Positions 10,510 through 21,838 of a stretch of 64,000 nt of DNA are shown in pieces. The notes beneath the pieces were generated by a model, which searched no databases, was not told the DNA's origin, and saw nothing but the letters and a program-made list of their open reading frames with translations. Position 1 is the first letter of the stretch, and each line of letters begins with the position of its first letter. This DNA comes from Prorocentrum cordatum (taxonomy: Eukaryota > Sar > Dinophyceae > Prorocentrales > Prorocentraceae). Where the stretch lies: assembly GCA_963575745.1 (NCBI GenBank), contig CAUYUJ010007469.1, positions 61,716 to 125,715 of the forward strand. The letters are read 5' to 3'. A program made the position numbers and the translations under genes.

Positions 10510-11110
10510 TTATCGCTCCTTTGCCGCACGTTGGCGGACGCGGCCTGCCCGCGACCGGCGTGGCGGCGCGCGAAGCTTCTCCAGCATCGACTGGATCTGC
10601 CTCGCGATCTCCTCTTTGCACGGCCCTTGCTCTCGCAGCTCTTGGCGGAGTGATGTGGCCAAAATGGTGCTTCCATTTTCGGAGGAGGGAACAGCGACGC
10701 CAACACCACCAGAGGGGGCCACCTCCAGCGAGGAGGTCCACGATGCCTCCCCATGCTGGAGGCTGGGGATGTCTCGAGCGAGAGGGGGGGGCCACACCAC
10801 CGGGGAGACCTCCTTGTCTCCTCGCAGCTCTTCGCCTGATCGGTGTTGGTGCCGCCTCTCCTCGTGCCTCCGTTTCTGCTTCTCGCCCCCGCCCCTCTTC
10901 TGCCCCGCGGCGATCTGCGGGCGCCGGCCCCGCCGCGGCCACCGGGCGGGCGCCAAGGCTCTCCGTGCCCTGTGCAGCGCGAGGGCGCGGCGGCCGGCCT
11001 GCTCCCGTGGCAGGTGCGGGGCCATCAGCGCGCGCCGTGCGCGGGGGGGACGCTGGCCGCCCGCGCGGGCAGCCTGCACCGTCAGAGGCGCGGCCTTCGC
11101 GGGAGGTCCC
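10510..11110 (-). CDS. Possible arginine-rich coding segment, unknown
   Basis: The minus-strand frame ending near 10510 contains a charged, helix-prone C-terminal part (LRQELREQGPCKEEIARQIQ then SMLEKLRA) and a basic linker (EKQKRRHEERRHQHRS). Codon third positions are strongly G/C, as expected for coding DNA in this genome, but other frames here are also GC-rich and open. No domain is recognised. It may be the last exon of an unrecognised gene, or chance. Confidence 0.25.
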
Positions 11111-11402
11111 GCGGCGCCGGCACGTGCTCGAGAGAGGCCTGGTTGTGCTCCGTCGCGGCCGTCGAGGCCTGTGGCGCGGCACCGGGTCGCCCGCGGGCTC
11201 GCAGGCCGAGCGCTGGGTGGGGCAGCTCCCAGACACGTTGCGTCTGAATTGCTTTTGAGAGGAGGCGAGCGAAACGTTTTTCGTTTGCCGGCGCCGCGCC
11301 CCGAGAGGCCACCCCCGCGCTGTCTGGCGATGCGCCCATGACCGGCGCATCGTAACAGGCTGCGCAGTGGCTCTCCGCGCACGACGGGCCATCCTTTCCC
11401 TT

Positions 11403-11513
11403 CTCCCCCTCCCCCTCCTCCCCCTCCTCCTCCTCCTCCTCCTCCTTCTCCTCCTCCTCCGAACGGTCCGAACAGTCCGAACAGTCCGAACAGTCCGAAC
11501 AGTCCGATCATCA
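11403..11513. repeat. CCT array joined to a 10-bp tandem repeat
   Basis: (CCT)n at about 11403-11460 is followed by four perfect copies of GAACAGTCCG plus flanking variants (about 11461-11510). Confidence 0.9.
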
Positions 11514-11963
11514 GATTTTTCTCCTCCCCCTTCCTCCCCTCACCTCCTGCTTCCCCGCCCCTCCCTGCTCCTCAGCTCGCAGGGCTGCGGTCTGCGATGC
11601 GGCTTGGCGTCGCGGCCCACAGTCTCTGCGCGCCGAAGGGCCACGACGGGAAGCTGCTCTGGCGAGGGACGGATCTGCCGAGCAGGATTCCTGGAGGGCC
11701 CTGGGCTCGCAGGGGTCTCGTCCGCGGCGCTGCTTGGCTCGACGGCCGACAGGCCCTTGGCGCGGCGCCGCCGCCATGGCCGTTCGAGTCCTGCCGTGTC
11801 TCCGCGTGGCGGCTTCATTTTGGCCCTTGCATGACCCCGTGTCGCCGTGCCCCCGTGCCGCTGAGCCGCGAGGTTGCTGACAAGCTCCACGGTTGGCCCA
11901 CGGAGTTGGCGGGTGTAACTTCTCGCCTCGCCCCCTCCTCCTCTCTCCTACTGTTTGTCTGTC

Positions 11964-12048
11964 TCTCTCTCTCTCTCTCTTTCTCTATCGCCATATGTTG
12001 TTCTCTCTCTCTCTCTATCTCTCTCCCTCTCTCTCTCTCTCTCCAAAT
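11964..12048. repeat. TC dinucleotide tracts
   Basis: Several TCTCTC runs broken by TATC. No gene was recognised in 11.5-12.5 kb. Confidence 0.9.
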
Positions 12049-12496
12049 CTCGTCCTCAACTAGCAGGATTGCGGTCTGCGGCGCGGCTTGGCGCGGCGAC
12101 CCATGATCTTGCGTGTTGAGCGCGATGCCTGGAACGTTCGTGCTCGCATCGTTGCGGTCGTCGACGCGGTTCTTTGCTATGGTTCAAGATCTGCCGTGAA
12201 GATTTGCGGCGCGTCAGCGAAAAAGATCTTACCGCGAAAGTTCAGAGACCATCGACAAAGGTGCCCCAAGATTATTTGGCTTACGCCGCACCGCCGACCC
12301 CTTGGGGGAGAGTCGCTGTTGCGGCTTCTGGGTGCCGCGAGACTTATGTTGTTATCTATATCGAAGACGCCTACGGCGAACGCCCGCCGAGCGTTGTGGC
12401 AAGAGCTCTGCGATTTTTCGGCCTATGTGTTCCCCCCGGCCGTTGCAGAAACCCTTCGGGGATCACTTGGGGGAGGATGGCGGGGAAGATCAGGAG

Positions 12497-12630
12497 GAGG
12501 GGGAGGAGTGGGAGAGGGAGGAGGAGGAGGAGGAGGAGGAGGAGGAGGAGGAGGAGGAGGAGGAGGAGGAGGAGGAGGAGGAGGAGGAGGAGGAGGAGGA
12601 GGAGGAGGAGGAGGAGGAGGAGGAGGAGAA
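12497..12630. repeat. GGA array
   Basis: About 40 consecutive GGA units on the plus strand just before the main satellite block. Confidence 0.95.
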
Positions 12631-14559
12631 GGGGCATCTTGGGAGCCTCGGGGGGCACTCCTGGGGCCTCTTTGGAGCCTCCTGGGAGCCTTTTGGATGC
12701 ATCTTGGAGGCCTCCTTGGGCCTTCGGGGGCTTCTCGGGGGCCTCTTTGGCCGTCTTAGGGCATTCCTGGCCCGCCTGACGCCGTCGGAAGCCGTCTCGA
12801 GGGCCTCTCTGGGCCGACTTGGAGCCCTCTTGGGATGCTCCAGGCCAACTTGGAGGCCATCTTGGGCGTCTTCGAGGCCTCTTGGGCTGGGCCGTCTTGG
12901 GGCCCTCTTGGGACCGTCTTCGGGACCTCTTGGGCCGTTCTGGGGCCATCTGGGAAGGCCTCGTGCGCGATCTTGGGGCAACCTTTGGGGGCTCTTGGTC
13001 CGTCACGGGCCGTCGGAAGCACACACCCAACAAAAGTTCATGATTTGGTCACTTTCGGGCCTTCCTGGAGGCCCTCTTGGAGGCCTCTCGGGCCGTCTTG
13101 GAGGCCTCTTGGGGGCCTCTTGAGCCGTCTTGGGCCATCTTGGAGCCCTCTTGGGCCGACTTGGTTGCCTCCTGGCCCGTCGGACGCCGTCGGAAGCCGT
13201 CTTGAGGGCCTCTCTGGGCCGACTTGGGGCCCTCTTGGGGTGCTCCAGGGTTGTCTTGGCGTTCCTGGCTTGTCTGACGCCGTCGGAAGCCGCCTTGGGG
13301 GCCTGTCTAGGTCGTCTTGGGGCCCTCTTGGGGCATATCAGGGGTTCTTAGAGGCCATCTTGGGCGTCTTGGAGGAATCTTGGGCCGTCTTTAGGGCCTC
13401 TTGGGCCGTCATGGGGCCATCTTGGAGGCCTCGTGGGCGATCTTGGGGGCCTCTTGGGCCGTCTAGAGGCGTCGGAATGCCGAACAAGACCAAATGTCCA
13501 AGTCCTTCAACAGCCAACGGACAATCAATGATTTTGGCATCTTCGGGCCCTTCTGGAGGACCTCTTGGAGGCCTCTTGGGCTGTCTTGGACGCCTCTTGG
13601 GGGCCTCTTGGGCCGGCGCATGCCATCTGGAGGCCATCTCAGGCCGTCTTGGGTGCATCTTGGGCCGTCTTGGAGGCAGATTGTGGCCATCTTAGCCGTC
13701 TTGGAGGCCATCTTGGGCGTCTTGGAGGCCTCGTGGGCCGTCTTGGGGCCCTCTTGGGGGCATCATGGGGGCCTCTTGTGCCGTCATGGGGCCATCTTGG
13801 AGACCTCTTGGGCGATCTTGGGGCGATATTGGGTGCCTCTTGGGCCGTTTAGAGGCGTCGGAATGCCGAACTGGACCAAATGCCCAAGTTCTTCAAGAAC
13901 CAACGGATAATCAATGATTTTGGCAACTTCGGGCCCTTCTGGAGGACCTCTCGGAGGCCTCTTGGGCTATCTTGGACGCCTCTTGGGGGCCTCTTGGGCC
14001 GGCGCAGGCCATCTGGAGGCCATTTCAGGCCGTCTTGGGAGCATCTTGGGCCGTCTTGGAGGCATATTGTGGCCATCTTAGCCGGCTTGGAGGCCATATT
14101 GGGCGTCTTGGAGGCCTCGTGGGCCGTCTTGGGGCCCTCTTGGGGGCATCGTGGGGGCCTCTTGTGCCGTCATGGGGCCATCTTGGAGACCTCTTGGGCG
14201 ATCTTGGGGCGATATTGGGTGCCTCTTGGGCCGTCGGGCGGCCGAAAAGGCGAACATGCTAGAATCCTTCAAAAACCTATGCAAAATCAATGATGTTTGG
14301 CCTCTTCGGGCCTTCCTGGGGGACCTCTTGGAGGCTTCTTGGGCTGTCGTGGAGACCTCTTGGGCCGTCATGCTCTTGGGCCGTCTTGGGCCATCTTGAG
14401 GCTATCTTAGGCCGTCTTGGGTGCATCTTGGGCAGTCTTGGAGGCATGTTGGGGCCATCTTAGACGTCCTGGAGGCCATCTTGCCCGTCTTGGGCGATCT
14501 TGGAGGCCATCTGGGGCCGTCTTGGAGCTGTCTGGAGCAGGAAAACCCTTTGGAACCGG

Positions 14560-14790
14560 GTCTGGAAGATCTTTCCGGGAACCCGGCGGGACGGGCCGAA
14601 GCCCCAGGGGCACCCCTGCGATGACTCGACAGGGGGCGGCGGATCGAAGACGCCTACGGCGAATCACCGCCGCCCCCTGCCTTTATGGAAGCGCCTATGT
14701 GGCCGAACGTTGAGGCCAGACCTGCCAAGCTATCGGACCATGTGTTCCCCGAATCGGTTTGGAAAGCCTTCGGGGAACACGTGGGCATCT
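14560..14790 (+). repeat. Module with conserved hairpin inside the satellite (copy 1)
   Basis: The module has a CGGCGGGACGGGCCGAAG segment and a hairpin of arms AGGGGGCGGCGG and CCGCCGCCCCCT around a 24-nt loop. Next come CTATGTGGCCGAACGTTGAG and a segment ending GGAACACGTGGGCATCTT. Further copies lie at about 15655-15935, 18055-18320 and 18890-19150, with a diverged relative near 12340-12470. The last three copies add TTCTTTTGGAAAAAGAACC. Confidence 0.85.
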
Positions 14791-17609
14791 TGAAGGTCAT
14801 CTCGGCCGTCTGGAGGCCATTTTGACCCTTTCGGGCCTTCTTGGGGGATGTCTTGGAGGGCTCTTGGGCCGTCTTGGAGGCCTCTTGCGCCGTATTGGGG
14901 GCCTCTTGGGGCCGGCTTGGGCCTCTTGGGTGCATCTTTGGGGGCCCTTGGGCCGTCTCGGGCCGTCGGAAGGCAGAAAAGAAGCAAATGCAAACATCTT
15001 TCAAAAACCAAAGGAAAACAACTGATTCTGGCATCTTTGAGCCCTCCTGGGGGCCCTCTTGGAGGTCTCTTGGGTCGTCTTGGGCCAGCTTCGAGCCAAC
15101 TTCGGCCATCTTGGTGGGCTCCTGGCCCGTCTGAAGCCGTCGGAAGCCGTTTGGGGGGCCTTTCTGGGCCGACTTGGGGCCCTCTTGGGGTGCTCCAGGG
15201 CCGTCTTGGAAGCCATCTTGGGCGTCTTGGAGGCCTCTTGGGTCGTCATTGTGCCCGCATGGGGCCGTCTTGGGGGCCTCTTGGACAGTTCCGAGGCCAT
15301 CTTGGAGGCCTCTTGGGCGCTGTGGGGGCGATCTTGGGGGCCTTTTGGGCCGTCTGGGGTCGTCGGAAAGCCGAGGAGAAGCGAATGCGAAACTCTTTTA
15401 AAAAAACCTAAGGGAAATCAGCGATTTTGGCATCTTCGGGCCCTCCTGGAGGACCTCTTGGAGGCCTCTTAGGCCGTCTTGTGCCTTCTTGGAGGCTTCT
15501 TGGGCGAACTTGCAGGTATCTTGGACCCTCTTGGGCCGTCCGGGAGGCCATCTTGGACCATCGTGGGCGAGCTTGAGAGCCATCTTGGCCGTCTTGGAGG
15601 CCATCTTGAGCCGTCTTGGAGAATTTTTTGCGGACGTTGAGGTCGTTTCGGGTCGTGGGCAATCCTTCCGGGACCCCGGCGGGACGGGCCGAAGCCCTAG
15701 GGGGAGTTCTTTTGCGAAAAGAACCCGAACCAAAACCGAAATAGTCTAGCACGCCAGGCACCCCTGCGATGAATCGACAGGGGGCGGCGGATCGAAGACG
15801 CCTACAGCGAATCACTGCCGCCCCCTGCCTTTCTGGAAGCGCCTATGTGGCCGAACGTTGAGGCCAGACCTGCCAAGCTATCGGACCATGTGTTCCCCGA
15901 ATCGGTTTGTAAAGCCTTCGGGGAACACGTGGGCATCTTGAAGGTCATCTCGGCCGTCTGGAGGCCATTTTGACCCTGTCGGGCCTTCTTGGAGGACGTC
16001 TTGGAGGGCTCTTGGTCCGTCTTGGAGGCCATCTTGAGCGTCTTGGAGGCCTCTTCGGCCGTCTTGGTGGCCTCTTGGGGCCGTCTTGGGCCTCTTGGAC
16101 GATCTTTGGAGGCACTTGGGCCGTCTCGGGCCGTCGGATGGCCGACAGAAAGTCAATGCCACAATCCTTCAAATACTCATGGGAAATCAATGATTTGGGC
16201 CGTTTCGGGCCTTCCTGGAGGCCCGCTTGGAGGCCTCTTGGGCCGTCTTGGGCCATCTTAGTGCCATTTTCGGCCGTCTTGGTGGGCCTCTGGCCTGTCC
16301 GACGCTGTCGGAAGCCGTTTGGGGGGCCTCTCTGAGCCGACTTGGGGCCCTCTTGGAATGCTCCAGGGCCGTATTGGAGGCCATCTTGGGCGTCCCAAAA
16401 GCCTCCTGAGCCGTCTTGCGGGCCTCTTGGTGCCGTCTTGGGGACCTCTTGGGCCGTTCTGGGGCCATCCTTGGGCGACCTTTGTGAAATCTGTGGGGGC
16501 TCTTGGGCCGTATCGGGCCGTCGGAAAGCCAACACCTAGGGAACATCAGTCCTTTTGGCCTTTTTTCTGGCCTTCCTGGAGGCCATCTTGGAGGCCTCGT
16601 GTGCCGTCTTGGGCCAGCTTCGAGCCAACTTCGGCCATCTTGGTGGGCTCCTGGCCCCTCTGACGCCGTCGGAAGCCGTTTGGGGGGCCTCTCTGAGCCG
16701 ACTTGTGGCCCTATTGGGGTGCTCCAGGGCCGTCTTGGAAGCCATCCTGGGCCGTCTTCGAGGCTTCTTGGGTCGTCTTTGTGCCCTCTTGGGGCCGTCT
16801 TGGGCCTTCTTGGAGGACTTCTTGGAGGGCTCTTGGTCCGTCTTGGAGGCCATCTTGAGCGACTTGGAGGCCTCTTCGGCCGTCTTGGTGGCCTCTTGGG
16901 GCCGTCTTGGGCCTCTTGGGCGATCTTTGGGGGCACTTGGGCCGCCTCGGGCCGTCGGAAGGCCGACAGAAAGTAAATGCCAAAATCCTTCAAATACTCA
17001 TGAGAAATCAATGATTTGGGCCTTTTCGGGCCTTCCTGGAGGCCCGCTTGGAGGCCTCTTGGGCCGTCTTGGGCCATCTTAGTGTCATTTTCGGCCGTCT
17101 TGGTGGGCCCCTGGCCCGTCCGACGCCGTCGGAAGCCGTTTGGGGGGGCTGTCTGGGCCGATTTGGGGCCATCTTGGAATGCCATCTTGGGCGTCTTAAA
17201 AGCCTCCTGGGTCGGCTTGGGGGCCTCTTGGGGCCGTCTTGGTGACCTCTTGGGCCGTTCTGGGGCCATCTTGGAGGCCTCTTGGGCGATCTTTGGGCGA
17301 TCTTTGGGCGCTCTTGGACCGTCTCGGCCTGTCGCACGGCCGTAAAGAAGCAAATGCCAAAATCCTTCAAAAATCTTAGGAAAATCAATGTTGTTGGCCT
17401 TTTTCTAGCCTTCCTGGAGGCCCTCTTGGAGGCCTCGTGTGCCGTCTTGGGCCAGCTTCGAGCCAACTTCGGCCATCTTGGTGGGCTCCTGGCCCCTCTG
17501 ACGCCGTCGGAAGCCGTTTGGGGGGGGGGGGCCTCTCTGCGCCGACTTGGGGCCCTCTTGGGGTGCTCCAGGGCCGTCTTGGAGGCCTTCTTGGGCGTCT
17601 TGGAGGCCT

Positions 17610-19285
17610 CTTGGGTCGTCATTGTGCCCTCTTGGAGCCGTCTTGCGGGCCTCTTGGGCAGTCCTGAGGCCATCTTGGAGGCCTCTTGGGCGCTGTGGGG
17701 TCGATCTTGGGGGCCTTTTGGGCCGTCTTGGGTCGTCGGAAAGTCGAAAAGGAGCAAATGCCAAAATCCTTCAAACACCCAGGGAAAATCAATGTTTTTG
17801 GCCTCTTGAGGCCCTCCTGGAGGACCTCTTGGAGGCCTCTTGGGCCGTCTTGGATGCTTCTTGAGCGAACTGGGAGGTATCCTGGACTCTCTAAGGCCGT
17901 CTTGGAGGCCGTCTTGGACCATCTTGGGCGGACTTGGAGGCCATCTCGGACCATCTTGGAGGCCATCTTGGGCCAACGTGGTCATCTTGGAGGCCATCTT
18001 GAGCCGTCTTGGAGGATTTTTTGTGGACGCTGAGACGGTTTACGCGGCCTTCTGGGACCCTGGCGGGACGGGCCGAAGCGCCAGGGGGAGTTCTTTTGGA
18101 AAAAGAACCAAAACCAAAACCGAGAGGATTTGACACGCCAGGCACCCCTGCGATGAATCGCCGGGGGGCGGCGGATCGAAGACGCCTACGGCGAATCACC
18201 GCCGCCCCCTGCCTTTCTGGAAGCGCCTATGTGGCCGAACGTTGAGGCCAGACCTGCCAAGTTATCGGACCATGTGTTTCCCGAATCGGTTTGGAAAGCC
18301 GTCGGGGAACACGTGGGCATCTTGAAAGTCATCTTGGCCGCCTGGCGGCCATTTTGATCCTTTCGGGCCTTCTTGGAGGACATCTTGGAGGGCTCTTGGG
18401 CCGTCTTGGAGGCCATCTTGAGCGGAGGCCTCTTGGGCCGTCTTGGGGGCCTCTTGGGTCGTCTTTGTGCCCTCTTGGAGCCGTCTTGCGGGCCTCTTGG
18501 GCAGTCCTGAGGCCATCTTGGAGGCCTCTTGGGCGCTGTGGGGGCGGCCTTTTGGGCCGTCTTGGGTCGTCGGAAAGTCGAAAAGGAGCAAATGCCAAAA
18601 TCCTTCAAACACCCAGGGAAAATCAATGATTTTGGCCTCTTGAGGCCCTCCTGGAGGACCTCTTGGAGGCCTCTTGGGCCGTCTTGGATGCTTCTTGAGC
18701 GAACTGGGAGGTATCCTGGACTCTCTAAGGCCGTCTTGGAGGCCGTCTTGGACCATCTTGGGCAGACTTGGAGGCCATCTCGGACCATCTTGGAGGCCAT
18801 CTTGGGCCAACGTGGTCATCTTGGAGGCCATCTTGAGCCGTCTTGGAGGATTTTTTGTGGACGCTGAGGCGGTTTACGCGGCCTTCTGGGACCCTGGCGG
18901 GACGGGCCGAAGCGCCAGGGGGAGTTCTTTTGGAAAAAGAACCAAAACCAAAACCGAGAGGATTTGACACGCCAGGCACCCCTGCGATGAATCGCCGGGG
19001 GGCGGCGGATCGAAGACGCCTACGGCGAATCACCGCCGCCCCCTGCCTTTCTGGAAGCGCCTATGTGGCCGAACGTTGAGGCCAGACCTGCCAAGTTATC
19101 GGACCATGTGTTTCCCGAATCGGTTTGGAAAGCCTTCGGGGAACACGTGGGCATCTTGAAAGTCATCTTGGCCGCCTGGCGGCCATTTTGATCCTTTCGG
19201 GCCTTCTTGGAGGACATCTTGGAGGGCTCTTGGGCCGTCTTGGAGGCCATCTTGAGCGGAGGCCTCTTGGGCCGTCTTGGGGGCC
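17610..19285 (+). repeat. Recent 834-bp tandem duplication
   Basis: Sequence at about 17610-18450 recurs at about 18450-19285. Landmarks such as AAGTCGAAAAGGAG (17741 and 18575) and GATTTGACACG (18127 and 18961) are exactly 834 bp apart, with only scattered substitutions between the copies I compared. Both units contain the anchor and the hairpin module. Confidence 0.85.
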
Positions 19286-20012
19286 TCTTGGGGCCGTCTT
19301 GGGCCTCTTGGGCGATCTTTTGTGTGCACTTGGGCCGTCTCGGGCCGTCGGAAGGCAGACAGAAAGTAAATGCCACAATCCTTCAAATATTCATGGGAAA
19401 TCAATGATTTGGGCCTTTTCGGGCCTTCCTGGAGGCCCGCTTGGAGGCCTCTTGGCCCATCTTAGTGCCATTTTCGGCCGTCGTGGTGGGCCCCTGGCCC
19501 GTCCGACGCCGTCGGAAGCCGTTTGGGGGGCCTCTCTGGGCCGACTTGGGGCCCTCTTGGGGTGCTCCAGGGCCGTCTTGGAGGCCATCTTGGGCGTCTT
19601 AAATGGCCTCATTGGCCGTCTTGGGGGCCTTTTGGGGCCCTTTTGGGTCGTCTTGGGGCCTTCTTGGAGGCCTCTGAGGCCTCTTGGGGCGATCTTGGGG
19701 GCCTCTTGGGCCGTCTTCGATGTTCGGAAACCCGAAAAGGCGAGAAAGCCAAACACCTTGGACAAAAACTAATGTCAATCAGCGATTTTGGCCTCGTGGG
19801 GCCTTCTTGGGAGGCCTCTTCGAAGCCTCTTGGGGCGTCTTGGAGGCATCTTGGGCCCTCTGGAGGCCATCTTTGGCGCCTTGGGGCGATGATTCGGCGA
19901 CTCGAGGCCCTCGATGCCCCCCGGCAGAATTTCTGGAGCAGAGTCACCCCCTCGGTTGGCCCGGACAGGCCCCCGGTTGGCCCGGATAGACCCCCCCCAT
20001 GCACCCCCAGCT

Positions 20013-20194
20013 CGACTACACGTAAGAGTGACCTTTCGCCGGAGTGACCTTTGGTGCGGACTCAGTGGGCTCCCCCCGATCGCCGAGCGCGATGCGGTAG
20101 AGGCTGCCCGCGCCCTTGGGTTTGGCTCCCCTTCGCCCCCGAAAGCTGCGCACCAAAGGTCACTCTTACCCAGGGTCACTCTTACGTCTAGCCG
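20013..20194. mobile_element. Family B inverted-repeat element, copy B1
   Basis: 182 bp. The left end CGACTACACGTAAGAGTGAC mirrors the right end (in reverse CGGCTAGACGTAAGAGTGAC). Each arm carries a second GTGACC block (GGAGTGACCTTTGGTGCG against CGCACCAAAGGTCACTC). The interior includes CCCCGATCGCC. Copy B2 lies at 53982-54165. Non-coding, MITE-like. Confidence 0.85.
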
Positions 20195-20384
20195 ACCATC
20201 CAACTCGATCGGGCCGGGCTCCCGGGGGAGAGGTTTGGGGAGGGGGAAGCATCTCACACGCCGAAAGGGGTCGGCGGATTTCCTGCTGCGAGAAGTATTA
20301 TCATGTGTGCCTGCTTTGTGTTGTTCCGTCTGCCTCTGCTCCCTGGCGTCTGCTCTCCCCCCCAAACCGAAGGCCAGGAGAAAG

Positions 20385-21030
20385 GAGGATGAGGAGGAGG
20401 AAGGAGGAGGAGGAGGAGGAGGAGGAGGAGGAGGAGGAGGAGAGGGAGGAGGAACGAGGAGGAGGGGAGGATGAGGAGGAAGGAGGAAGAGGAGGAGGAG
20501 GAGGAGAAGGAGGAGCGGGAGGAGGGGAGGAGGAAGGAGAGAAAGGGGGGAGGAGGAGGAGGAGGAGGAGGAGGAGGGGAGGGAGGAGGAGGAGGAGGAG
20601 GATGGAGAAGGAATGAGGAGGTGTAACAGTGGGAGGATGAGGGATGAGGAGGAGGAGGAGGAGGAGGAGGAGGAGGAAGAGGAGGAGGAGGAGGAGGAGG
20701 AGGAGGAGGAGGACAGCGTAGAGAGGACCAGGAGAGGCAGATTCAGGCTGATTCAGAGCATGGGGCGAACTCCATCGCATCCCACGAAAACTCATTAAAA
20801 CCATCTGTGCAGCAAGGAGGAAATTGAGGGACAGGAAGGAGGAGGGAATGGGGTGTCTGAGGGGGAGCGAGAGAGGAAGAAGGAGGAGGAGGAGCAGGAG
20901 GAGGACAGCGTAGAAAGGAGCAGGAGAGGCTGATTCAGGGAGTAGAGGGAAGAGGAGGCGTAAGGAAACGGGTGATGGAGAGGGAGCGAGCCCGGGAGGA
21001 GAAGGAGGAGGAGGCGGAGGAGGAGGGGGA
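20385..21030. repeat. GGA-rich array on the 3' side of LINE-2
   Basis: Plus-strand purine array of GAGGAGGAG with islands. An internal repeat (GACAGCGTAGA(G/A)AGGA... to GATTCAGG) occurs near 20713 and 20905. It ends where minus-strand LINE-2 sequence begins, and the same repeat type resumes at 27497. Confidence 0.9.
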
Positions 21031-21087
21031 ACAGAGGAACAGACCGAGCGCACCCAGGTGCGAAGTTCGGGCGATGCCAAACGCATT

Positions 21088-21838
21088 CTAGCCCTGGCCA
21101 TGAGGGGCGCATGCAGCGGCAGGCGCGGCGGCAGCTGAAATTTCTTCCACGGCCATGCCGTGGGTAGCTGCGCGCAGAAATTTGGTGAGGCCATCCCGCC
21201 CAGCGTGGGCGCGAGAAAAATCTCCCTTATCAATCTTGGCGAGGTTCTCTCGCCCTTTCTTGGTAATGCCTGCGCAGGGTGCGGCGAGGTGGCGTGGGTC
21301 CTCAGTGGCCGTCTTACCGCACCCGCGGCAAAAGTACAGGCGGTACTTCTGCATGAAATGAAGCTTATGGCTGGCGTGCAGCTCGCGGCCAGCAATGGTG
21401 ATGGTGCCCTGTACTGGCACTATCTGGTCGCTGGCGGACGGAAGGGGCGGCTGGTGGGTGCACGGCGTGGCACAGGCCTGGCGTACTTTACACTTGTCAG
21501 TGGTGAGCCCGCACCGAGAGCAGAGATACTTGCCCGCTCTGAGCTCAAAGGCGTGCTGGCTCGATTGCATGGCTAGCTGCAGCTTTGTGAGACGCGGGCC
21601 TTTGGCCTGCGAGGGTCGCTCCGCCACCCAGGGGTCGACTGCAAGCGTGTCAGCTAGGGCTCGGCGCGCCCTCCTGCGGATGAGGGTGCACTGGGCATCG
21701 TGCAGGTCTGTGGGAGGGGCCTGTCCTACGAGCGCTGCCTCGTAGGACTGTTGGGCCGCTACCCCTGCCCATGCATCGGCCGTCGCGTTACCGATAGTGT
21801 GAAAGTATCGCACTGGGTCTGAGGCAAGGCCATGACTC
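21088..21838 (-). pseudogene. LINE-2 RNase H end and Cys-rich tail
   Basis: This continues the RNase H domain after a one-base shift near 21838. HGLASDPVRYFHTIGNATADAWAG supplies the last RNase H catalytic Asp (ATAD). A tail of about 200 residues follows, with CSRCGLTTDKCKVRQAC and later YFCRGCGKTATEDPRHLAAPC, which are probable zinc-binding cysteine clusters. It ends at a stop near 21088. The tail may help bind nucleic acid, by analogy with other LINEs. Confidence 0.75.

Larger units (their letters stand above)
12640..19900 (+). repeat. Higher-order CTTGG/GGCC satellite block
   Basis: About 7.3 kb built from a 20-25 bp monomer such as CTTGGGCCGTCTTGGAGGCC. About every 385-450 bp an A/T-richer anchor interrupts it (AAATGCCAAAATCCTTCAAA then AATCAATGATTTTGGC). 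Anchors lie near 13020, 13470, 13862, 14240, 14975, 15370, 16140, 16525, 16960, 17345, 17740, 18575, 19355 and 19735. Open frames up to 388 codons on both strands (for example Q-D-G-P-R repeats on the minus strand) follow from repeat composition and are not annotated as genes. Confidence 0.95.

Noticed and set aside
10660-10690. GGCCAAAATGG on the plus strand as a reversed leader
   Set aside because: Only the GCCAAAATGG core matches; the rest of the 22-mer is absent.
16187-17997. Long minus-strand open frames of 329-388 codons rich in Q-D-G-P-R and P-R-R-P
   Set aside because: They lie wholly within the CTTGG/GGCC satellite. Both strands and several frames are open for the same stretch, so lack of stops reflects repeat composition.
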